Of a stretch of 64,000 bases of DNA, positions 51,501-64,000 are shown one piece after another. The position numbers and the translations under genes are program-made. The stretch spans positions 22,131,477 to 22,195,476 of the forward strand of contig JAQNBH010000013.1 of NCBI GenBank assembly GCA_028752905.1. The letters are read 5' to 3'. The DNA comes from Cladorhizidae sp. MBARI D1340-BT2. Taxonomy: Eukaryota; Porifera; Demospongiae; Poecilosclerida; Cladorhizidae. How positions within the stretch are numbered: the stretch's first letter is position 1; each line of letters opens with the position of its first letter. The notes beneath the pieces are model-generated. The model saw nothing but the letters and a program-made list of their open reading frames with translations, did no database searches and was not told the DNA's origin.

Positions 51501-53503
51501 ACAAGATAGAGAACACTGAGAGATACCTATCTTGCAAGTCCATTACAGTGAAGTGTGCAGAATATATGGATGTTTGGTATCAAGAGAGAGCACTTAGAGA
51601 GTCCTATCTTAATAGCTATACATCAACTCTATTCAGTGAAGTGTGGATAATCTACGAAGCTAACATGTTTACCATCAAGTAAGAGTACAATTCATAACTG
51701 CCCTAATTAACAAGACCAAAGTCCCAGATTTTGTCAACTGATAGAGAAGGCCCTTATCTGCAACATATCAACAGATTATCAATAAAGTAGTGGTTTTTCA
51801 CTGGCAGGCCACCGCTTTGGCAACTGGAAAACGCCAGGAAATATCGCAAACCTTACCACTTCAAATCACTATAACTTGCTAATACTTAGAGTACTCAAAA
51901 ATTTGGCACGTACAAAAGACAGATAATTAGAAGGGCTATCCGATGATATAAAAATTATCTTTTTTGGATAAAGTTTAGAAAAGTTATGAGCTTTACGGCA
52001 AAAAAACAAGATTTTTGGGGGGAAAATGAGAAACATATAGACCAATTTAGGGCAAATATCAAGATAGAGAACACATAATGAAACCTATCATTCGAATCAT
52101 ATCAAGTCCATTACAGTGAAGTGTGCAGAATATATGGATGTTTGTATCAAGAGAGAGCACTTAGAGAGTCCTATGTTAATAGCTTTACATCAAGTCTATT
52201 CAGTGAAGTGTGGATAATCTACGAAGCTAACATGTTTAGCATCAAGTAAGAGTACAATTCATAACTGCCCTAATTAACAAGACCATGTCCCAGATTTTGT
52301 CAACTGATAGAGATGGCCCTTATCTGCAACATGTCAACAGATTATCAATAAATGTAGTGGTTTTTCACTGGCAGGCCACCGCTTTGGCAACTGGAAAACG
52401 CCAGGAAATATCGCAAACCTTACCACTTCAAATCACCATAACTTGCTAATACTTAGAGTACTCAAACTTTTGGCACGTACAAAAGACAGATAATTAGAAG
52501 GGCTATCCGGTGATATAAAAATTATCTTTTTTGGGTAAAGTGTAGAACAGTTATGAGCTTTACGGCAAAAAAACAAGATTTTTGGGGGGGAAATGAGAAA
52601 CATATAGACCAAATTAGGGCAAATATCAAGATAGAGAACACATAATGAAACCTATCATTCGAATCATATCAAGTCCATTACAGTGAAGTATGCATAATAA
52701 ATGGGTTTTTGGTATCAACAGAGAGCACAGAGAGAGACCTGTCTTAATAGCTATATATCAATGAAGTTTGGAGAATCCATGAAGCTAACATATTTAGCAT
52801 CAAGAGAGAGCAGAGAGAAACCTATCTTGTGATTCTATCAAGTCCATTACTGTGAAGTATGCAGAATATACGGATGTTTGGTATCAAGAGAGAGAACAGA
52901 GAGAGGCCTACCTTTAGAGCTATATATCAAGTCTATTAATTGAAGTGTAGAGAATCTATGAAGCTAACATGTTTAGCACAAGATAGAGAACACTGAGAGA
53001 TACATATCTTGCAAGTCCATTACAGTGAAGTGTGCAGAATATATGGATGTTTGGTATCAAGAGAGAGCACAGGGAGAGACCAATCTTAATAGATATATAT
53101 CAAGTTTATTCAGTGAAGTGTGGAGGATCTATGAAGCTAACCTGTCTAGCATCAAGATAGAGAACACATAGAGAAACCTATCATTCGAGTCATATCAAGT
53201 CCATTACAGTGAAGTATGCATAATAAATGTTTTTTTTGTATCAACAGAGAGCACAGAGAGAGACCTGTCTTAATAGCTATATATCAATGAAGTTTGGAGA
53301 ATCCATGAAGCTAACATATTTAGCATCAAGAGAGAGCAGAGAGAAACCTATCTTGTGATTCTATCAAGTCCATTACTGTGAAGTATGCAGAATATACGGA
53401 TGTTTGGTATCAAGAGAGAGAACAGAGAGAGGCCTACCTTTAGAGCTATATATCAAGTCTATTAATTGAAGTGTAGAGAATCTATGAAGCTAACATGTTT
53501 AGC
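51501..53503 (+). repeat. Block 34: ABDE-(A/C)-DE (2003 bp)
   Basis: Inserts at 51699-52054 (A2 with deletion, ATTTAGGGCA end) and 52266-52621 (B with intact terminal repeats). Chimera at 52978-53150. Confidence 0.95.
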
Positions 53504-54414
53504 ACAAGATAGAGAACACTGAGAGATACCTATCTTTCAAGTCCATTACAGTGAAGTGTGCAGAATATATGGATGTTTGGTATCAAGAGAGAGCACTTAG
53601 AGAGTCCTATCTTAATAGCTATACATCAACTCTATTCAGTGAAGTGTGGATAATCTACGAAGCTAACATGTTTACCATCAAGTAAGAGTACAATTCATAA
53701 CTGCCCTAATTAACAAGACCAAAGTCCCAGATTTTGTCAACTGATAGAGAAGGCCCTTATCTGCAACATATCAACAGATTATCAATAAATGTAGTGGTTT
53801 TTCACTGGCAGGCCACCGCTTTGGCAACTGGAAAACGCCAGGAAATATCCCAAACCTTACCACTTCAAATCACCATAACTTGCTAATACTTAGAGTACTC
53901 AAAAATTTGGCACGTACAAAAGACAGATAATTAGAAGGGCTATTCGGTGATATAAAAATTATCTTTTTTGGATAAAGTTTAGAAAAGTTATGAGCTTTAC
54001 GGCAAAAAAACAAGATTTTTGGGGGGAAAATGAGAAACATATAGACCAAATTAGGGCAAATATCAAGATAGAGAACACATAATGAAACCTATCATTCGAA
54101 TCATATCAAGTCCATTACAGTGAAGTATGCATAATAAATGGGTTTTTGGTATCAACAGAGAGCACAGAGAGAGACCTGTCTTAATAGCTATATATCAATG
54201 AAGTTTGGAGAATCCATGAAGCTAACATATTTAGCATCAAGAGAGAGCAGAGAGAAACCTATCTTGTGATTCTATCAAGTCCATTACTGTGAAGTATGCA
54301 GAATATACGGATGTTTGGTATCAAGAGAGAGAACAGAGAGAGGCCTACCTTTAGAGCTATATATCAAGTCTATTAATTGAAGTGTAGAGAATCTATGAAG
54401 CTAACATGTTTAGC
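53504..54414 (+). repeat. Block 35: ADE (911 bp)
   Basis: Single insert at 53702-54058 (ATATCCCAAACC, CTATTCGG), then D with ATGGGTTTTTGG and E. Same composition as block 28. The A core begins with private TATCTTTCAAG. Confidence 0.94.
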
Positions 54415-55510
54415 ACAAGATAGAGAACACTGAGAGATACCTATCTTGCAAGTCCATTACAGTGAAGTGTGCAGAATATATGGATGTTTGGTATCAAGAG
54501 AGAGCACTTAGAGAGTCCTATCTTAATAGCTATACATCAAGTCTATTCAGTGAAGTGTGGATAATCTACGAAGCTAACATGTTTAGCATCAAGTAAGAGT
54601 ACAATTCATAACTGCCCTAATTAACAAGACCAAAGTCCCAGATTTTGTCAACTGATAGAGAAGGCCCTTATCTGCAACATGTCAACAGATTATCAATAAA
54701 TGTAGTGGTTTTTCACTGGCAGGCCACCGCTTTGGCAACTGGAAAACGCCAGGAAATATCGCAAACCTTACCACTTCAAATCACCATAACTTGCTAATAC
54801 TTAGAGTACTCAAACTTTTGGCACATACAAAAGACAGATAATTAGAAGGGCTATCCGGTGATATAAAAATTATCTTTTTTGGGTAAAGTGTAGAACAGTT
54901 ATGAGCTTTACGGCAAAAAAACAAGATTTTTTGGGGGGAAATGAGAAACATATAGACCAAATTAGGGCAAATATCAAGATAGAGAACACATAATGAAACC
55001 TATCATTCGAATCATATCAAGTCCATTACAGTGAAGTTTGCAGAATATTATGGATGTTTGATATCAACAGAGAGCACAGGGAGAGACCAATCTTAATAGA
55101 TATATATCAAGTTTATTCAGTGAAGTGTGGAGAATCTATGAAGCTAACCTGTCTAGCATCAAGATAGCGAACACATAGAGAAACCTATCATTCGAGTCAT
55201 ATCAAGTCCATTACAGTGAAGTATGCATAATAAATGTTTTTTTTGTATCAACAGAGAGCACAGAGAGAGACCTGTCTTAATAGCTATATATCAATGAAGT
55301 TTGGAGAATCCATGAAGCTAACATATTTAGCATCAAGAGAGAGCAGAGAGAAACCTATCTTGTGATTCTATCAAGTCCATTACTGTGAAGTATGCAGAAT
55401 ATACGGATGTTTGGTATCAAGAGAGAGAACAGAGAGAGGCCTACCTTTAGAGCTATATATCAAGTCTATTAATTGAAGTGTAGAGAATCTATGAAGCTAA
55501 CATGTTTAGC
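54415..55510 (+). repeat. Block 36: ACDE (1096 bp)
   Basis: Single insert at 54613-54969. Carries AGATAGCGAAC (about 55166) in the D that follows C1b. Copy of block 29 and of block 38. Confidence 0.94.
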
Positions 55511-56987
55511 ACAAGATAGAGAACACTGAGAGATACCTATCTTGCAAGTCCATTACAGTGAAGTGTGCAGAATATATGGATGTTTGGTATCAAGAGAGAG
55601 CACTTAGAGAGTCCTATCTTAATAGCTATACATCAACTCTATTCAGTGAAGTGTGGATAATCTACGAAGCTAACATGTTTACCATCAAGTAAGAGTACAA
55701 TTCATAACTGCCCTAATTAACAAGACCAAAGTCCCAGATTTTGTCAACTGATAGAGAAGGCCCTTATCTGCAACATATCAACAGATTATCAATAAAGTAG
55801 TGGTTTTTCACTGGCAGGCCACCGCTTTGGCAACTGGAAAACGCCAGGAAATATCGCAAACCTTACCACTTCAAATCACTATAACTTGCTAATACTTAGA
55901 GTACTCAAAAATTTGGCACGTACAAAAGACAGATAATTAGAAGGGCTATCCGATGATATAAAAATTATCTTTTTTGGATAAAGTTTAGAAAAGTTATGAG
56001 CTTTACGGCAAAAAAACAAGATTTTTGGGGGGAAAATGAGAAACATATAGACCAAATTAGGGCAAATATCAAGATAGAGAACACATAATGAAACCTATCA
56101 TTCGAATCATATCAAGTCCATTACAGTGAAGTGTGCAGAATATATGGATGTTTGTATCAAGAGAGAGCACTTAGAGAGTCCTATGTTAATAGCTTTACAT
56201 CAAGTCTATTCAGTGAAGTGTGGATAATCTACGAAGCTAACATGTTTAGCATCAAGTAAGAGTACAATTCATAACTGCCCTAATTAACAAGACCATGTCC
56301 CAGATTTTGTCAACTGATAGAGATGGCCCTTATCTGCAACATGTCAACAGATTATCAATAAATGTAGTGGTTTTTCACTGGCAGGCCACCGCTTTGGCAA
56401 CTGGAAAACGCCAGGAAATATCGCAAACCTTACCACTTGAAATCACCATAACTTGCTAATACTTAGAGTACTCAAACTTTTGGCACGTACAAAAGACAGA
56501 TAATTAGAAGGGCTATCCGATGATATAAAAATTATCTTTTTTGGGTAAAGTGTAGAACAGTTATGAGCTTTACGGCAAAAAAACAAGATTTTTGGGGGGA
56601 AAATGAGAAACATATAGACCAAATTAGGGCAAATATCAAGATAGAGAACACATAATGAAACCTATCATTCGAATCATATCAAGTCCATTACAGTGAAGTA
56701 TGCATAATAAATGGGTTTTTGGTATCAACAGAGAGCACAGAGAGAGACCTGTCTTAATAGCTATATATCAATGAAGTTTGGAGAATCCATGAAGCTAACA
56801 TATTTAGCATCAAGAGAGAGCAGAGAGAAACCTATCTTGTGATTCTATCAAGTCCATTACTGTGAAGTATGCAGAATATACGGATGTTTGGTATCAAGAG
56901 AGAGAACAGAGAGAGGCCTACCTTTAGAGCTATATATCAAGTCTATTAATTGAAGTGTAGAGAATCTATGAAGCTAACATGTTTAGC
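55511..56987 (+). repeat. Block 37: ABDE (1477 bp)
   Basis: Inserts at 55709-56064 (A2 with deletion) and 56276-56631 (B with CTTGAAATCACC and CCGATGAT, the latter normally an A2 mark). Confidence 0.94.
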
Positions 56988-58083
56988 ACAAGATAGAGAA
57001 CACTGAGAGATACCTATCTTGCAAGTCCATTACAGTGAAGTGTGCAGAATATATGGATGTTTGGTATCAAGAGAGAGCACTTAGAGAGTCCTATCTTAAT
57101 AGCTATACATCAAGTCTATTCAGTGAAGTGTGGATAATCTACGAAGCTAACATGTTTAGCATCAAGTAAGAGTACAATTCATAACTGCCCTAATTAACAA
57201 GACCAAAGTCCCAGATTTTGTCAACTGATAGAGAAGGCCCTTATCTGCAACATGTCAACAGATTATCAATAAATGTAGTGGTTTTTCACTGGCAGGCCAC
57301 CGCTTTGGCAACTGGAAAACGCCAGGAAATATCGCAAACCTTACCACTTCAAATCACCATAACTTGCTAATACTTAGAGTACTCAAACTTTTGGCACATA
57401 CAAAAGACAGATAATTAGAAGGGCTATCCGGTGATATAAAAATTATCTTTTTTGGGTAAAGTGTAGAACAGTTATGAGCTTTACGGCAAAAAAACAAGAT
57501 TTTTTGGGGGGAAATGAGAAACATATAGACCAAATTAGGGCAAATATCAAGATAGAGAACACATAATGAAACCTATCATTCGAATCATATCAAGTCCATT
57601 ACAGTGAAGTTTGCAGAATATTATGGATGTTTGATATCAACAGAGAGCACAGGGAGAGACCAATCTTAATAGATATATATCAAGTTTATTCAGTGAAGTG
57701 TGGAGAATCTATGAAGCTAACCTGTCTAGCATCAAGATAGCGAACACATAGAGAAACCTATCATTCGAGTCATATCAAGTCCATTACAGTGAAGTATGCA
57801 TAATAAATGTTTTTTTTGTATCAACAGAGAGCACAGAGAGAGACCTGTCTTAATAGCTATATATCAATGAAGTTTGGAGAATCCATGAAGCTAACATATT
57901 TAGCATCAAGAGAGAGCAGAGAGAAACCTATCTTGTGATTCTATCAAGTCCATTACTGTGAAGTATGCAGAATATACGGATGTTTGGTATCAAGAGAGAG
58001 AACAGAGAGAGGCCTACCTTTAGAGCTATATATCAAGTCTATTAATTGAAGTGTAGAGAATCTATGAAGCTAACATGTTTAGC
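56988..58083 (+). repeat. Block 38: ACDE (1096 bp)
   Basis: Single insert at 57186-57542. AGATAGCGAAC at about 57739. Tandem copy of block 36 at an offset of 2573. Confidence 0.94.
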
Positions 58084-59560
58084 ACAAGATAGAGAACACT
58101 GAGAGATACCTATCTTGCAAGTCCATTACAGTGAAGTGTGCAGAATATATGGATGTTTGGTATCAAGAGAGAGCACTTAGAGAGTCCTATCTTAATAGCT
58201 ATACATCAACTCTATTCAGTGAAGTGTGGATAATCTACGAAGCTAACATGTTTACCATCAAGTAAGAGTACAATTCATAACTGCCCTAATTAACAAGACC
58301 AAAGTCCCAGATTTTGTCAACTGATAGAGAAGGCCCTTATCTGCAACATATCAACAGATTATCAATAAAGTAGTGGTTTTTCACTGGCAGGCCACCGCTT
58401 TGGCAACTGGAAAACGCCAGGAAATATCGCAAACCTTACCACTTCAAATCACTATAACTTGCTAATACTTAGAGTACTCAAAAATTTGGCACGTACAAAA
58501 GACAGATAATTAGAAGGGCTATCCGATGATATAAAAATTATCTTTTTTGGATAAAGTTTAGAAAAGTTATGAGCTTTACGGCAAAAAAACAAGATTTTTG
58601 GGGGGAAAATGAGAAACATATAGACCAAATTAGGGCAAATATCAAGATAGAGAACACATAATGAAACCTATCATTCGAATCATATCAAGTCCATTACAGT
58701 GAAGTGTGCAGAATATATGGATGTTTGTATCAAGAGAGAGCACTTAGAGAGTCCTATGTTAATAGCTTTACATCAAGTCTATTCAGTGAAGTGTGGATAA
58801 TCTACGAAGCTAACATGTTTAGCATCAAGTAAGAGTACAATTCATAACTGCCCTAATTAACAAGACCATGTCCCAGATTTTGTCAACTGATAGAGATGGC
58901 CCTTATCTGCAACATGTCAACAGATTATCAATAAATGTAGTGGTTTTTCACTGGCAGGCCACCGCTTTGGCAACTGGAAAACGCCAGGAAATATCGCAAA
59001 CCTTACCACTTGAAATCACGATAACTTGCTAATACTTAGAGTACTCAAACTTTTGGCACGTACAAAAGACAGATAATTAGAAGGGCTATCCGATGATATA
59101 AAAATTATCTTTTTTGGGTAAAGTGTAGAACAGTTATGAGCTTTACGGCAAAAAAACAAGATTTTTGGGGGGGAAATGAGAAACATATAGACCAAATTAG
59201 GGCAAATATCAAGATAGAGAACACATAATGAAACCTATCATTCGAATCATATCAAGTCCATTACAGTGAAGTATGCATAATAAATGGGTTTTTGGTATCA
59301 ACAGAGAGCACAGAGAGAGACCTGTCTTAATAGCTATATATCAATGAAGTTTGGAGAATCCATGAAGCTAACATATTTAGCATCAAGAGAGAGCAGAGAG
59401 AAACCTATCTTGTGATTCTATCAAGTCCATTACTGTGAAGTATGCAGAATATACGGATGTTTGGTATCAAGAGAGAGAACAGAGAGAGGCCTACCTTTAG
59501 AGCTATATATCAAGTCTATTAATTGAAGTGTAGAGAATCTATGAAGCTAACATGTTTAGC
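58084..59560 (+). repeat. Block 39: ABDE (1477 bp)
   Basis: Inserts at 58282-58637 (A2 with deletion) and 58849-59204 (B with CTTGAAATCACG and CCGATGAT). Tandem copy of block 37, with a later C-to-G change and a T5-G7-A3 tract. Confidence 0.94.
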
Positions 59561-61223
59561 ACAAGATAGAGAACACTGAGAGATACCTATCTTGCAAGTC
59601 CATTACAGTGAAGTGTGCAGAATATATGGATGTTTGGTATCAAGAGAGAGCACTTAGAGAGTCCTATCTTAATAGCTATACATCAACTCTATTCAGTGAA
59701 GTGTGGATAATCTACGAAGCTAACATGTTTACCATCAAGTAAGAGTACAATTCATAACTGCCCTAATTAACAAGACCAAAGTCCCAGATTTTGTCAACTG
59801 ATAGAGAAGGCCCTTATCTGCAACATGTCAACAGATTATCAATAAATGTAGTGGTTTTTCACTGGCAGGCCACCGCTTTGGCAACTGGAAAACGCCAGGA
59901 AATATCGCAAACCTTACCACTTCAAATCACCATAACTTGCTAATACTTAGAGTACTCAAACTTTTGGCACGTACAAAAGACAGATAATTAGAAGGGCTAT
60001 CCGGTGATATAAAAATTATCTTTTTTGGGTAAAGTGTAGAACAGTTATGAGCTTTACGGCAAAAAAACAAGATTTTTGGGGGGAAAATGAGAAACATATA
60101 GACCAAATTAGGGCAAATATCAAGATAGAGAACACATAATGAAACCTATCATTCGAATCATATCAAGTCCATTACAGTGAAGTGTGCAGAATATATGGAT
60201 GTTTGTATCAAGAGAGAGCACTTAGAGAGTCCTATCTTAATAGCTTTACATCAAGTCTATTCAGTGAAGTGTGGATAATCTACGAAGCTAACATGTTTAG
60301 CATCAAGTAAGAGTACAATTCATAACTGCCCTAATTAACAAGACCATGTCCCAGATTTTGTCAACTGATAGAGAAGGCCCTTATCTGCAACATGTCAACA
60401 GATTATCAATAAATGTAGTGGTTTTTCACTGGCAGGCCACCGCTTTGGCAACTGGAAAACGCCAGGAAATATCGCAAACCTTACCACTTCAAATCACCAT
60501 AACTTGCTAATACTTAGAGTACTCAAACTTTTGGCACATACAAAAGACAGATAATTAGAAGGGCTATCCGGTGATATAAAAATTATCTTTTTTGGGTAAA
60601 GTTTAGAACAGTTATGAGCTTTACGGCAAAAAAACAAGATTTTTTGGGGGGAAATGAGAAACATATAGACCAAATTAGGGCAAATATCAAGATAGAGAAC
60701 ACATAATGAAACCTATCATTCGAATCATATCAAGTCCATTACAGTGAAGTTTGCAGAATATTATGGATGTTTGATATCAACAGAGAGCACAGGGAGAGAC
60801 CAATCTTAATAGATATATATCAAGTTTATTCAGTGAAGTGTGGAGAATCTATGAAGCTAACCTGTCTAGCATCAAGATAGAGAACACATAGAGAAACCTA
60901 TCATTCGAGTCATATCAAGTCCATTACAGTGAAGTATGCATAATAAATGTTTTTTTTGTATCAACAGAGAGCACAGAGAGAGACCTGTCTTAATAGCTAT
61001 ATATCAATGAAGTTTGGAGAATCCATGAAGCTAACATATTTAGCATCAAGAGAGAGCAGAGAGAAACCTATCTTGTGATTCTATCAAGTCCATTACTGTG
61101 AAGTATGCAGAATATACGGATGTTTGGTATCAAGAGAGAGAACAGAGAGAGGCCTACCTTTAGAGCTATATATCAAGTCTATTAATTGAAGTGTAGAGAA
61201 TCTATGAAGCTAACATGTTTAGC
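59561..61223 (+). repeat. Block 40: ABCDE (1663 bp)
   Basis: Inserts at 59759-60115 (A3) and 60327-60682 (B with GGCACATAC and AAAGTTTAGAACAG). From the B unit on it follows block 31 at an offset of 12,822. Confidence 0.94.
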
Positions 61224-63226
61224 ACAAGATAGAGAACACTGAGAGATACCTATCTTGCAAGTCCATTACAGTGAAGTGTGCAGAATATATGGATGTTTGG
61301 TATCAAGAGAGAGCACTTAGAGAGTCCTATCTTAATAGCTATACATCAACTCTATTCAGTGAAGTGTGGATAATCTACGAAGCTAACATGTTTACCATCA
61401 AGTAAGAGTACAATTCATAACTGCCCTAATTAACAAGACCAAAGTCCCAGATTTTGTCAACTGATAGAGAAGGCCCTTATCTGCAACATATCAACAGATT
61501 ATCAATAAAGTAGTGGTTTTTCACTGGCAGGCCACCGCTTTGGCAACTGGAAAACGCCAGGAAATATCGCAAACCTTACCACTTCAAATCACTATAACTT
61601 GCTAATACTTAGAGTACTCAAAAATTTGGCACGTACAAAAGACAGATAATTAGAAGGGCTATCCGATGATATAAAAATTATCTTTTTTGGATAAAGTTTA
61701 GAAAAGTTATGAGCTTTACGGCAAAAAAACAAGATTTTTGGGGGGGAAATGAGAAACATATAGACCAATTTAGGGCAAATATCAAGATAGAGAACACATA
61801 ATGAAACCTATCATTCGAATCATATCAAGTCCATTACAGTGAAGTGTGCAGAATATATGGATGTTTGTATCAAGAGAGAGCACTTAGAGAGTCCTATGTT
61901 AATAGCTTTACATCAAGTCTATTCAGTGAAGTGTGGATAATCTACGAAGCTAACATGTTTAGCATCAAGTAAGAGTACAATTCATAACTGCCCTAATTAA
62001 CAAGACCATGTCCCAGATTTTGTCAACTGATAGAGATGGCCCTTATCTGCAACATGTCAACAGATTATCAATAAATGTAGTGGTTTTTCACTGGCAGGCC
62101 ACCGCTTTGGCAACTGGAAAACGCCAGGAAATATCGCAAACCTTACCACTTCAAATCACCATAACTTGCTAATACTTAGAGTACTCAAACTTTTGGCACG
62201 TACAAAAGACAGATAATTAGAAGGGCTATCCGGTGATATAAAAATTATCTTTTTGGGGTAAAGTGTAGAACAGTTATGAGCTTTACGGCAAAAAAACAAG
62301 ATTTTTGGGGGGGAAATGAGAAACATATAGACCAAATAAGGGCAAATATCAAGATAGAGAACACATAATGAAACCTATCATTCGAATCATATCAAGTCCA
62401 TTACAGTGAAGTATGCATAATAAATGGGTTTTTGGTATCAACAGAGAGCACAGAGAGAGACCTGTCTTAATAGCTATATATCAATGAAGTTTGGAGAATC
62501 CATGAAGCTAACATATTTAGCATCAAGAGAGAGCAGAGAGAAACCTATCTTGTGATTCTATCAAGTCCATTACTGTGAAGTATGCAGAATATACGGATGT
62601 TTGGTATCAAGAGAGAGAACAGAGAGAGGCCTACCTTTAGAGCTATATATCAAGTCTATTAATTGAAGTGTAGAGAATCTATGAAGCTAACATGTTTAGC
62701 ACAAGATAGAGAACACTGAGAGATACATATCTTGCAAGTCCATTACAGTGAAGTGTGCAGAATATATGGATGTTTGGTATCAAGAGAGAGCACAGGGAGA
62801 GACCAATCTTAATAGATATATATCAAGTTTATTCAGTGAAGTGTGGAGGATCTATGAAGCTAACCTGTCTAGCATCAAGATAGAGAACACATAGAGAAAC
62901 CTATCATTCGAGTCATATCAAGTCCATTACAGTGAAGTATGCATAATAAATGTTTTTTTTGTATCAACAGAGAGCACAGAGAGAGACCTGTCTTAATAGC
63001 TATATATCAATGAAGTTTGGAGAATCCATGAAGCTAACATATTTAGCATCAAGAGAGAGCAGAGAGAAACCTATCTTGTGATTCTATCAAGTCCATTACT
63101 GTGAAGTATGCAGAATATACGGATGTTTGGTATCAAGAGAGAGAACAGAGAGAGGCCTACCTTTAGAGCTATATATCAAGTCTATTAATTGAAGTGTAGA
63201 GAATCTATGAAGCTAACATGTTTAGC
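61224..63226 (+). repeat. Block 41: ABDE-(A/C)-DE (2003 bp)
   Basis: Inserts at 61422-61777 and 61989-62344 with the same mutated terminal repeats as blocks 30 and 32. Chimera at 62701-62873. Confidence 0.95.
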
Positions 63227-64000
63227 ACAAGATAGAGAACACTGAGAGATACCTATCTTGCAAGTCCATTACAGTGAAGTGTGCAGAATATATGGATGTT
63301 TGGTATCAAGAGAGAGCACTTAGAGAGTCCTATCTTAATAGCTATACATCAACTCTATTCAGTGAAGTGTGGATAATCTACGAAGCTAACATGTTTACCA
63401 TCAAGTAAGAGTACAATTCATAACTGCCCTAATTAACAAGACCAAAGTCCCAGATTTTGTCAACTGATAGAGAAGGCCCTTATCTGCAACATATCAACAG
63501 ATTATCAATAAATGTAGTGGTTTTTCACTGGCAGGCCACCGCTTTGGCAACTGGAAAACGCCAGGAAATATCGCAAACCTTACCACTTCAAATCACCATA
63601 ACTTGCTAATACTTAGAGTACTCAAAAATTTGGCACGTACAAAAGACAGATAATTAGAAGGGCTATCCGGTGATATAAAAATTATCTTTTTTGGATAAAG
63701 TTTAGAAAAGTTATGAGCTTTACGGCAAAAAAACAAGATTTTTGGGGGGAAAATGAGAAACATATAGACCAAATTAGGGCAAATATCAAGATAGAGAACA
63801 CATAATGAAACCTATCATTCGAATCATATCAAGTCCATTACAGTGAAGTGTGCAGAATATTATGGATGTTTGATATCAACAGAGAGCACAGGGAGAGACC
63901 AATCTTAATAGATATATATCAAGTTTATTCAGTGAAGTGTGGAGAATCTATGAAGCTAACCTGTCTAGCATCAAGATAGAGAACACATAGAGAAACCTAT
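63227..64000 (+). repeat. Block 42: A, C and start of D, cut by window end
   Basis: Insert at 63425-63781 (A-like throughout). C1b runs 63785-63969 and only 31 bases of D remain. It follows block 33 at an offset of 12,822 to the last base. Confidence 0.94.

Larger units (their letters stand above)
1..64000. repeat. Higher-order satellite array filling the window
   Basis: Every base belongs to one of six related tandem units: A 558, B 567, C 185, D 174, E 179, and an A/C chimera of 173 bp. Unit starts are set at ATCAAG, or its one-base-shorter form ACAAG/TCAAG at A. Parsed lengths sum to exactly 64,000 after allowing for 51 missing bases at the left edge, eleven 1-bp deletions in A, one 1-bp insertion in a B insert and one B-length insert in an A position. 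In every complete block the last 353 bases are D (174) then E (179). Counts are 42 A-position units, 33 B, 23 C, 6 chimeras, 47 complete D/E pairs and a 31-bp D fragment at the right end. Family-level knowledge suggests eukaryotic heterochromatin. Neither end of the array is in the window. Assembly collapse or expansion cannot be excluded. Confidence 0.97.

Noticed and set aside
1..64000. CRISPR array
   Set aside because: Repeats are hundreds of bases long, contiguous and homologous throughout. There are no unique spacers between short repeats and no cas genes.
1..64000. Bacterial, phage or viral origin
   Set aside because: No coding density and no operon or phage genes. A pure multi-kilobase satellite HOR is characteristic of eukaryotic chromosomes.

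Overview
The whole window is one tandem satellite array. I see no credible protein-coding gene, RNA gene or CRISPR array, and no unique sequence. Both window edges fall inside the array, so it is longer than 64 kb. The sequence is AT-rich, with ~175-bp monomers built into higher-order repeats (HORs) and repeated segmental duplications. This points to a nuclear eukaryotic chromosome, probably a centromeric, pericentromeric or other heterochromatic block. Species and clade cannot be named from the sequence alone.

Building blocks. All units descend from one ~173-185 bp monomer, which is itself two diverged ~90-bp halves. Five types recur: C (185 bp), D (174 bp), E (179 bp), and two long types, A (558 bp) and B (567 bp). 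A and B are ordinary monomers (cores of 173 and 183 bp) interrupted at the same place by a 356-357 bp insert. The insert has a perfect 10-bp terminal inverted repeat (TGCCCTAATT / AATTAGGGCA). There are 75 insert copies, 42 in A-position units and 33 in B units. A sixth unit is a 173-bp A/C chimera found six times.

Layout. I parsed the window by hand into 42 blocks, each starting with A and ending with D then E (the last is cut by the window end). Unit lengths sum to exactly 64,000 bases once the 51 missing bases at the left edge and the small indels are counted. Block types are ABCDE (1663 bp), ABDE (1478), ABBCDE (2230), ACDE (1096), ADE (911) and ABDE-(A/C)-DE (2003). From 1 to ~40.7 kb, ABCDE and ABDE dominate. 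From ~40.7 kb to the end, chimera-bearing 2003-bp blocks and short ACDE/ADE blocks dominate.

History. Shared private mutations show recent duplications at offsets of 1096, 2573, 3141, 3666, 4618, 6848, 9988, 10,775, 12,822 and ~28.6/29.7 kb. Several short blocks look like unequal crossovers between the near-identical A and B inserts, with breakpoints at different places. A 92-codon minus-strand frame is open in 12 A inserts. It starts at TTG, is closed elsewhere by a CpG-type change, and shows no sign of selection, so I do not treat it as a gene.
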